Shown here in pieces: positions 6,151 through 11,304 of a DNA stretch of 11,861 bases. Source of the stretch: a bacterium (GTDB taxonomy: Bacteria; Patescibacteriota; Minisyncoccia; UBA6257; GWB1-50-10); the NCBI GenBank assembly GCA_027310975.1, contig DAICZV010000023.1:1-11861 (forward strand), in the 5' to 3' direction. The notes beneath the pieces are model-generated. The model was not told the origin of the DNA. It searched no databases and saw nothing but the letters and a program-made list of their open reading frames with translations. The first letter of the stretch is position 1. Each line of letters opens with the position of its first letter. A program made the position numbers and the translations under genes.

Positions 6151-7421
6151 AGGATAAAGACATAATATTCCCAAAGGGATTTTTCTGGGGCGCGGCGACC
6201 GCGGCCCATCAGGTTGAAGGCGGCCTTAAAAACGACTGGACGGAATGGGAAGCTTCTCCGAAACGGCTGGCGGAACTGGAACGCTCCGGACTCATTAAAA
6301 AATACGGAAAGGATAATTTCATGTCCGGCCGGGCGGCGGACCAGTATCGTCTCTTCGCCGACGACTTCAAACTGGCCAGGGAATTGGGCCATAACGCGAC
6401 GCGCTTTTCATTGGAGTGGTCGCGCCTGGAACCGGAGGAAGGCCGATTCAACGAAAAGGAGTTCGCCCACTACCGCGAGGTTATCCGGGCCGCGCGGGCA
6501 AACGGCCTGGAGCCATTCGTCACGCTCTGGCACTGGACTCTGCCGCTCTGGGTCCGCGACCAGGGCGGCTGGCAGAACGGCAAGACCATCGGCGATTTCG
6601 CCCGCTTTACCGAAAAAGTCGCGCTGGAATTCGGAGCGGATGTGCAATTTTGGCTGACACTGAACGAGCCCGAGGTTTATGCGATAGAGTCTTACCTGCA
6701 AGGCATCCGGCCGCCGCAAAAGAGAAGTCCGCTCGCCTACCTGCGGGTTTTGCGCCATCTGGTCCTGGCCCATCACGCGGCCTATGCCGTCATGCGCCAA
6801 ATGCTGCCCGGCGCCCAAGTCGGCCTCGCTTCCCATCAAATCCACTTCGTCTCCGCTCCTCACGATCCCATCGGATGGCTCATTAAGAAACTGGCGGACT
6901 GGTGGTGGAACGGCCGCTTCATCGCAAAAAGCGCCGACTGCCTGGACTTCATCGGCGTGAACAACTACTTCCGCATGCCGGTCGGCATCGGCCGCGGCAA
7001 TGCGCCGAGCGTCCCCAAGTCCGACCTCGGCTGGGAACTGCACCCCGATTCTTTGAAGAGCGTCCTTTTAGGCCTTAAACATTTCAAAAAACCGCTCTAC
7101 GTTACCGAAAGCGGATTGGCCGACGCCGAGGATAAACTGCGGCCCTGGTTCATTCGCGAGACATTAAAGGGCGTCCATCAAGCCATCGCCTCGGGCGCGG
7201 AGGTGCGCGGCTATCTCCACTGGTCGCTCCTGGACAACTTTGAGTGGGAGTCCGGTTTTTGGCCGCGCTTCGGACTCATCGCCATAGATCATAAAACACT
7301 GAAGCGCACGCCCCGGCCATCGGCTTTTCTTTACCGCGATATCTGCCGGGCGAACGAACTTAAAAACGCTTTCGGGGAGGACGGGGACCGGGATGGAAAT
7401 GCCTCGGCCGGTGGGAATTAA
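6147..7421 (+). CDS. Glycoside hydrolase family 1 enzyme (beta-glucosidase/beta-galactosidase type), cytoplasmic
   Basis: A 424-residue GH1 protein without signal peptide. It starts MKDKDIIFPKGFFWG, the normal GH1 opening, followed by AAHQVEGG (20-26, substrate-binding Gln22). TLWHWTLP (126-133) holds the conserved His129. TLNEP (171-175) gives the acid/base Glu174, and YVTESG (318-323) the nucleophile Glu321; the usual form is TENG, so Ser replaces Asn. SLLDNFEWESGFWPRFGL (360-377) forms the distal sugar-binding motif. GH1 enzymes hydrolyse beta-linked glucosides or galactosides with retention. The ATG at 6147 is chosen over an upstream in-frame ATG at 6078 because it begins at the family N-terminus and forms an ATGA overlap with the glycosidase. 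The family is often about 450 residues, so this one is slightly short. Its last 62 bases overlap the opposing helicase gene, and its tail after about residue 405 looks unconserved. Confidence 0.95.
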   Translation: MKDKDIIFPKGFFWGAATAAHQVEGGLKNDWTEWEASPKRLAELERSGLIKKYGKDNFMSGRAADQYRLFADDFKLARELGHNATRFSLEWSRLEPEEGRFNEKEFAHYREVIRAARANGLEPFVTLWHWTLPLWVRDQGGWQNGKTIGDFARFTEKVALEFGADVQFWLTLNEPEVYAIESYLQGIRPPQKRSPLAYLRVLRHLVLAHHAAYAVMRQMLPGAQVGLASHQIHFVSAPHDPIGWLIKKLADWWWNGRFIAKSADCLDFIGVNNYFRMPVGIGRGNAPSVPKSDLGWELHPDSLKSVLLGLKHFKKPLYVTESGLADAEDKLRPWFIRETLKGVHQAIASGAEVRGYLHWSLLDNFEWESGFWPRFGLIAIDHKTLKRTPRPSAFLYRDICRANELKNAFGEDGDRDGNASAGGN

Positions 7422-8595
7422 AGCGGCGCGACGCATCCGGCTCGCGGCGGACGCCGCGCGGCATCGGCCGTAAAGGCGGCAGTTCCGGCAAGCGCGAGAG
7501 GGGCAAAGCCGTCCGTATCAGGCGCTCAATGTCGCGCACGTCGCCCCGCTCGTCTGGAGTCGCGAAAGAGATGGCCCGGCCGACGGCTCCGGCGCGGGCG
7601 GTGCGGCCGATGCGGTGGACGTAATCCTCGGGATTGGTGGGCAAATCGTAGTTCAAAACCAGTTCTATTCCCTTCACGTCAATGCCCCGGGCGGCGATAT
7701 CCGTGGCAACCAGTATCCGGTAGCGGCCGTTCTTAAAGCCGTCTAACGCCTCGCGGCGCTGGTTCAAGGAACGGTTGGAGTGGATTTCTGCAGCCGTGTG
7801 GCCCAGGGCGCGGAGGCTCGCGGCGATCCTCTTCGCGCCGAATTTTGTCTTTGAAAAAACGAGGACGGGGCCTTTGTATTCGTAGAGCAATTTCTCCAAA
7901 AGCCGGGGCTTATCCGGCCTGGAGATGAAATAAAGTTCCTGGGTCACCTTTTCCACCGCCGTGCCGGGCGGCGCCATTTCTATCCGAAGCGGCAGGCGCA
8001 TATAGGCGTTCGCCATTCTTACAATCTCGTCGGGCATCGTGGCCGAAAAGAGCATCGTCTGCCTTTCCTTGGGCACATCGTTCATTATCTGCTTAAGCTG
8101 GGGCGCGAAGCCCATGTCCAGCATCCGGTCCGCTTCGTCCAGGACCAGAACCTTAACCTCACGGAAAGAAACCGTGCGCTGGCGGAGATGGTCCAAGATG
8201 CGGCCGGGCGTGCCGATAGTGACGGCCGGGTCCCGGCGCAAGGAACGGAGCTGTTCGCCCATTGAGCCGCCGCCGATGAGGAGCGCCGTCCGGACGCCCA
8301 AAGCGGCGCCGATCTTTTTCAGTTCCTCCTCCACCTGCAAGGCCAATTCGCGGGTCGGCAGAACAACCAGACTTTTTTTACCGGAAAGAGCCGCTTGGAC
8401 GAGCGGCACGCCGAAGGCCAGGGTCTTCCCCGTGCCCGTCTGGGCGAGACCAATCAGGTCCTTGCCCTCCAAGGCCGGCGGAATGGAGCGCGCCTGAATG
8501 GGCGTCGGGTTCTTGAAACCGAGCTTATCCAAAGCGGCGAGGATGTTAGGAGCGATCCCGAGACCGAGAAAGCTGGCTTGTTCTGGATTGGGCAT
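7360..8595 (-). CDS. DEAD-box RNA helicase (RhlE/CsdA-like)
   Basis: A 411-residue ATP-dependent RNA helicase. Motifs appear in order: Q motif GFKNPTPIQ (26-34), motif I AQTGTGKT (51-58), Ia PTRELA (80-85), Ib TPGR (129-132), II DEAD (153-156), III SAT (184-186), IV VFSKT (246-250), V ATDIAARGID (297-306) and VI HRIGRTARAG (327-336). A basic Arg/Pro-rich tail (about 370-411) probably contacts RNA. The start at 8595 (MPNPEQ) is chosen because upstream in-frame sequence to 8799 is low-complexity Ser/Thr/Arg that shadows the neighbouring gene. That neighbour's TAA lies 4 bases upstream, so the genes are likely co-transcribed. The 3' end runs 62 bases into the convergent GH1 gene with no terminator between them. 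Helicases of this type remodel rRNA or mRNA structure, often at low temperature. Confidence 0.96.
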   Translation of the reverse strand: MPNPEQASFLGLGIAPNILAALDKLGFKNPTPIQARSIPPALEGKDLIGLAQTGTGKTLAFGVPLVQAALSGKKSLVVLPTRELALQVEEELKKIGAALGVRTALLIGGGSMGEQLRSLRRDPAVTIGTPGRILDHLRQRTVSFREVKVLVLDEADRMLDMGFAPQLKQIMNDVPKERQTMLFSATMPDEIVRMANAYMRLPLRIEMAPPGTAVEKVTQELYFISRPDKPRLLEKLLYEYKGPVLVFSKTKFGAKRIAASLRALGHTAAEIHSNRSLNQRREALDGFKNGRYRILVATDIAARGIDVKGIELVLNYDLPTNPEDYVHRIGRTARAGAVGRAISFATPDERGDVRDIERLIRTALPLSRLPELPPLRPMPRGVRREPDASRRFNSHRPRHFHPGPRPPRKRF

Positions 8596-8599
8596 TATC

Positions 8600-9019
8600 T
8601 TATTTTTCAGCGGTCGGTCCGGAAATATGGGCGCTGAGCGTCGCGTGGACGTCGCCCGCCAATTTGCGGAGGGATTCCCGCCGCTTCCAAAAGCCGTTGC
8701 TGTCCGAGACGTCCTTTTTCTTGATGGCGCTGAGCTCGCGGACGGCCGTGTAGCGGTCGTGGCCGATGTCGCCGTTTTGGGGCGCCTTGATGTCCTCAAT
8801 GCCCTGATAGACCTGCTTCATCACGGAATATTTCGGGGGTATCTCCGCCGCCCGGCTGCCCTTTTTGGCGCCGGCGAAAAAGGCCGAAAACGACGGGGCG
8901 GACTCAATAAAACCGACGAAATCGTGGAGCGAGACGAAAAAATCAAAGCCCGCAGGGGCCTCGTTTACCTCTTTAAACCTCTTGTTTAGCGTTGTTTGGA
9001 CATTCCCCGGGGTGCTCAT
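8600..9019 (-). CDS. Hypothetical protein, 139 residues
   Basis: A small soluble protein starting MSTPGNVQTT at 9019. A GTG at 9037 would add six residues, but the ATG follows a GGGGAT purine stretch and looks better. No signal peptide or membrane helix is visible and I recognise no family. The first half is Phe-rich (about residues 25-50, with FDFFVS and FSAFFAG). The second half is basic (KKKD near 100-103, WKRRESLRKL at 111-120), which would suit nucleic-acid binding, though this is only composition. The gene lies 34 bases after the methyltransferase stop and 4 bases before the helicase start, and the tight spacing supports one operon and a real gene. A functional link with the helicase is possible but not shown. 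Confidence 0.72.
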   Translation of the reverse strand: MSTPGNVQTTLNKRFKEVNEAPAGFDFFVSLHDFVGFIESAPSFSAFFAGAKKGSRAAEIPPKYSVMKQVYQGIEDIKAPQNGDIGHDRYTAVRELSAIKKKDVSDSNGFWKRRESLRKLAGDVHATLSAHISGPTAEK

Positions 9020-9053
9020 ATATCCCCAGCTTAACACGCTTTCCGGAGAATAG

Positions 9054-9635
9054 CTAAAAAATGAAGGGAATGAGGGCCTTGGTGCGCTTTCGGTACTCCG
9101 GATAAGTTTCCGGGAAAAGCTTCAGCATGTAACCCTCTTCAATGCCTATGCGGCGAATGAAGACGGCGGTAGCAACGGCGAAGACCAGGAACCAGAACCA
9201 GCCGGCAAAAAACGCCGTACCCAAAAGAGCGGCGAGCATGCCGGTATAGATAGGGTGGCGCAAAACGCGGTACGGACCGGAGGTGACAAGCTCGTGGCCC
9301 TCTTTGATATCCGGATGATTGCTCCAATTGCGGCCCAGATGGTAACGCGCCCAAATTGCCAATCCGATGCCCGCCCAGCAGAGCACGGCGCCGAGCGCTC
9401 CCAGGACGACTGACGATGCAGGCGCGAAAAGGCCGGCTCGGCTCCAGGCGGCGCCAACTTTGACGTGATTGAGCGACAGTATGACGAGGACGGCCGCGAT
9501 GGCGGCGAGCCTGACCCAAGACCAGCGCCACCAGGCACGCCTCACCATATCTTTTTTGACGCCGATTGCGGAAACGCTCCAGTAGACCAGGAATGCCAGC
9601 CAAGGAATGGCGATGAGGTAATTAATTAAGACCAT
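9054..9635 (-). CDS. Isoprenylcysteine carboxyl methyltransferase (ICMT)/PEMT-like membrane methyltransferase
   Basis: A 193-residue protein with about five hydrophobic segments (about 3-24, 40-56, 74-96, 131-143 and 145-161). The C-terminal half carries the conserved SAM-binding core of the ICMT/phospholipid methyltransferase superfamily: ELVTSGPYRVLRHPIYTG (115-132), with Gly120-Pro121-Tyr122 and the Arg-His-Pro triad (126-128), then Glu166-Glu167 and a tail FPETYPEYRKRTKALIPFIF (174-193). In bacteria such proteins are mostly uncharacterised methyltransferases acting on lipids or small hydrophobic molecules in the membrane; true prenylcysteine substrates are not expected. It is the first gene of a probable minus-strand operon with the 139-residue protein and the helicase. 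Its predicted transcript begins at the A of its own ATG. Confidence 0.88.
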   Translation of the reverse strand: MVLINYLIAIPWLAFLVYWSVSAIGVKKDMVRRAWWRWSWVRLAAIAAVLVILSLNHVKVGAAWSRAGLFAPASSVVLGALGAVLCWAGIGLAIWARYHLGRNWSNHPDIKEGHELVTSGPYRVLRHPIYTGMLAALLGTAFFAGWFWFLVFAVATAVFIRRIGIEEGYMLKLFPETYPEYRKRTKALIPFIF

Positions 9636-9641
9636 CCGCCT

Positions 9642-9650
9642 ATTGTATCA
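9642..9650 (-). promoter_or_regulatory. Extended -10 promoter of the methyltransferase operon (leaderless)
   Basis: On the minus strand TGaTACAAT occupies 9650-9642, an extended -10 element with five of six consensus bases. Standard spacing places transcription start at 9635, the A of the methyltransferase ATG. No clear -35 box is seen. Confidence 0.6.
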
Positions 9651-9658
9651 AAATGAGT

Positions 9659-9687
9659 TTGAATCAGCATACCCTTTCAGGTATGCT
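9659..9687 (+). promoter_or_regulatory. Promoter of the anchored TIM-barrel-like gene, overlapped by a dyad
   Basis: TTGAAT (9659-9664) lies 17 bases before TATGCT (9682-9687); each matches four of six consensus bases. Transcription would start about 2 bases before the ATG at 9696. The perfect inverted repeat 9663-9690 covers the spacer and the -10, so a bound protein would be expected to block it. Confidence 0.55.
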
Positions 9688-9690
9688 GAT
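9663..9690. repeat. Perfect 11-bp inverted repeat in the divergent promoter region
   Basis: Arms ATCAGCATACC (9663-9673) and GGTATGCTGAT (9680-9690) are exact reverse complements separated by 6 bases. There is no T-tract on either side, so it is not a terminator. It lies between two divergent genes and over the plus-strand -10, which suits an operator or a regulatory DNA/RNA hairpin. Confidence 0.85.
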
Positions 9691-9695
9691 CGTAC

Positions 9696-10763
9696 ATGAG
9701 CCACAAAACGCCGCTCCTCGCCGCCGGAATTTTCCTGTGCGCGGCCGTTGCCGCTTTTTTCCTCTACCAGCCGACTTTTACGATCAGCGGCGACGCCAAT
9801 TCTTTCACTTATCCCCCGCTGGATAAGGCGGCTTACGATGCAAAACTGGTCCAGCTGGCCAACGTGCCCATCCGATACGTGAAAGTGCGCGTTTCCTCAT
9901 CCACAACATCCACGGTCACCGTGGCCACGTCCACGCCGAGCGAGTGGCCCGTGAAGACCGCTCCGTACCCATTGGGCGGCGCGCTATTGCCATTTGACCG
10001 CATCGTCGCCTATTACGGCAACTTTTACTCCACCCAAATGGGCGTCCTGGGTGAGTATCCGCCGGACCAGATGATCCAGATGCTCAAAGACCAGGCCGCT
10101 GAATGGCAGACGGCCGATACTTCAACGACTGTCATCCCCGCCTTGGATTACATTGCCGTCGCCGCCCAAGCGGGTCCCGGGCCGGACGGCCTGTATCGCC
10201 TGCGGATGCCCGGCAGCCAAATCCAAAAGGCCGTTGACCTCGCGGGCCAGGTGGATGGCATCGTCATATTGGACGTCCAGATCGGCCTCAGCACCGTGGA
10301 AAAGGAGGTGCCGCCCCTTGAGCCGTACTTGAAACTGCCACAGGTGAACCTGGCGCTGGACTCAGAATTTTCCATGCGCGACGGCGGCACGCCGGGCGGC
10401 AAAATCGGCACCATGGACGCTGCAGACATCAACTACGCCATCCAATACCTCGCGAAGATCGTGGACGAAAACCATCTGCCGCCGAAAATCCTCGTCATCC
10501 ATCTTTTTACCGACAAGATGGTGACCAATTGGCAGGAGATAAAACCCCTGCCGGAAGTGGAAGTCGTGATGGACATGGACGGCTTCGGCACGCCGGCCCA
10601 GAAGGTCAAGATATACAAGGACATCGTCGCCTCGGAACCCGTCCAGTTCACCGGCATTAAACTGTTCTACAAAAACGATATCTTACAGCCCGGCAGTTAT
10701 CTGCTCACGCCGGCGGACGTTTTAAAGCTTTCGCCCCGCCCGAGCTTTATCCAGTATCAGTAG
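9696..10763 (+). CDS. Membrane-anchored extracytoplasmic protein of unknown function, possible TIM barrel
   Basis: A 355-residue protein with an N-terminal anchor or signal segment (about 6-24) and then an extracytoplasmic body. A Ser/Thr/Val-rich stretch (about 66-82) looks like a linker. From about residue 100 there is a regular alternation of hydrophobic strands and helices: RIVAYYGNF, TVIPALDYIAVAA, GIVILDVQIG, VNLALDSEFSM, KILVIHLFT, EVVMDMDGFG and GIKLFYKND. Many strands end in acidic residues (for example Asp151, Asp193, Asp222/Glu224, Asp293/Asp295). This is the pattern of a (beta/alpha)8 barrel with an acidic active site, as in glycosidase-like proteins, but no family motif is recognised and no reaction is assigned. 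It is transcribed alone and ends 9 bases from the convergent cupin gene. With the nearby glycosidases, a carbohydrate role is a reasonable guess only. Confidence 0.75.
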   Translation: MSHKTPLLAAGIFLCAAVAAFFLYQPTFTISGDANSFTYPPLDKAAYDAKLVQLANVPIRYVKVRVSSSTTSTVTVATSTPSEWPVKTAPYPLGGALLPFDRIVAYYGNFYSTQMGVLGEYPPDQMIQMLKDQAAEWQTADTSTTVIPALDYIAVAAQAGPGPDGLYRLRMPGSQIQKAVDLAGQVDGIVILDVQIGLSTVEKEVPPLEPYLKLPQVNLALDSEFSMRDGGTPGGKIGTMDAADINYAIQYLAKIVDENHLPPKILVIHLFTDKMVTNWQEIKPLPEVEVVMDMDGFGTPAQKVKIYKDIVASEPVQFTGIKLFYKNDILQPGSYLLTPADVLKLSPRPSFIQYQ

Positions 10764-10772
10764 CGCTATTTC

Positions 10773-11168
10773 TTACTCGCTCGTCAGGCCGTCAAAATGC
10801 TCCTCGTGCGCGTCCGCGTCGGCTTTGGTCTCATGGACCGTGCCGTCCACATGGTTCGGCGGCGCATAGACCGTGTAGAGCTTCAAATCCTCGGTCGCGC
10901 TCGTGTTCACGAAGTTGTGGCGCGTCCCGGCCGGCACGACGATGGCAAAACCGGCGGCGATGGGCGTTTCAACGCCGTTCAAGATCGTCTTGCCCTCTCC
11001 GCTTTCTATGCGCAGGAACTGGTCCAAGCCGTGGACCTCTTCCCCAATCTCCCCTTGGGGCGGGATGGACATGACGACGAGCTGGCTGTAATGGGCGGTG
11101 TAAAGCACCTGCCGGAACTTACCGTTCTCCTCGGTCGCCTTTTCAATGTTAACGATGAATCCTTTCAT
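10773..11168 (-). CDS. Cupin-domain protein
   Basis: A 131-residue single cupin domain, a small beta-barrel fold used by many metal-dependent enzymes and sugar-binding proteins. Motif 1 is represented by GEIGEEVHGLDQFLRIESGEG-type sequence (39-59), with Glu44, His46 and Gln50 as likely ligands; the second His of the classical HxH is absent. Motif 2 is GFAIVVPAGTRHNFVN (73-88), with Pro79, Gly81, His84 and Asn88 conserved. There is no signal peptide. The C-terminal tail (about 104-131) is rich in His, Asp and Glu. The substrate is unknown; related proteins are commonly annotated as mannose-6-phosphate isomerase-like or plain cupins. A GGGAGAAG tract 13 bases upstream may serve as a distant ribosome binding site. 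Confidence 0.9.
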   Translation of the reverse strand: MKGFIVNIEKATEENGKFRQVLYTAHYSQLVVMSIPPQGEIGEEVHGLDQFLRIESGEGKTILNGVETPIAAGFAIVVPAGTRHNFVNTSATEDLKLYTVYAPPNHVDGTVHETKADADAHEEHFDGLTSE

Positions 11169-11206
11169 AAATGTTTATTGACTTCTCCCTCGACCTTTTC
11201 TCTAAA

Positions 11207-11212
11207 ATTATA
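11207..11212 (-). promoter_or_regulatory. -10 element of the cupin gene
   Basis: On the minus strand a perfect TATAAT spans 11212-11207, giving a predicted start near 11200 and a leader of about 32 bases. The -35 region is weak and lies inside the dyad 11209-11247. Confidence 0.6.
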
Positions 11213-11247
11213 CCCTGTACTACAACCGAGTTGTAGTGCGGGGTATA
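11209..11247. repeat. 18-bp-arm dyad with 3-base centre upstream of the cupin gene
   Basis: Positions 11209-11226 pair with 11230-11247 around CGA. Sixteen pairs are Watson-Crick; the two exceptions (T11216-G11240 and T11218-G11238) are G-U pairs only in plus-strand RNA. The inner 8 bp (ACTACAAC/GTTGTAGT) are perfect. The left end overlaps the cupin -10. It is too long to be chance and has no T-tract directly after it on either side. Confidence 0.85.
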
Positions 11248-11249
11248 CC

Positions 11250-11287
11250 ATGCAAAATAAAATGGCCGTCCTCAATTGAGAACGGCC
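11250..11287 (-). terminator. Intrinsic terminator of the right-edge beta-barrel gene
   Basis: A hairpin at 11264-11287 (GGCCGT outer stem, one C/A mismatch, CTCAA/TTGAG inner arms) is followed on the minus strand by a T-rich tract (ATTTTATTTT, complement of 11254-11263). It lies 17 bases past the stop of the partial beta-barrel gene. Confidence 0.8.
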
Positions 11288-11289
11288 AG

Positions 11290-11303
11290 CGGCAATATTG
11301 CCG
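11290..11303. repeat. 14-bp perfect palindrome
   Basis: CGGCAATATTGCCG is fully self-complementary and lies directly between the beta-barrel stop codon and its terminator hairpin. It may stack with that hairpin as part of a tandem 3' structure. Confidence 0.7.
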
Positions 11304-11304
11304 T

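Noticed and set aside
6408..7043. 211-residue minus-strand frame inside the GH1 gene
   Set aside because: It is a shadow of a fully conserved GH1 gene.
8596..8799. Upstream in-frame start that would extend the DEAD-box helicase by 68 residues
   Set aside because: The extension is low-complexity Ser/Thr/Arg and overlaps the neighbouring minus-strand gene in another frame.
10797..11279. 160-residue plus-strand frame across the cupin gene
   Set aside because: It runs antisense through the cupin gene and the dyad-promoter region; the minus-strand cupin motifs are clear.
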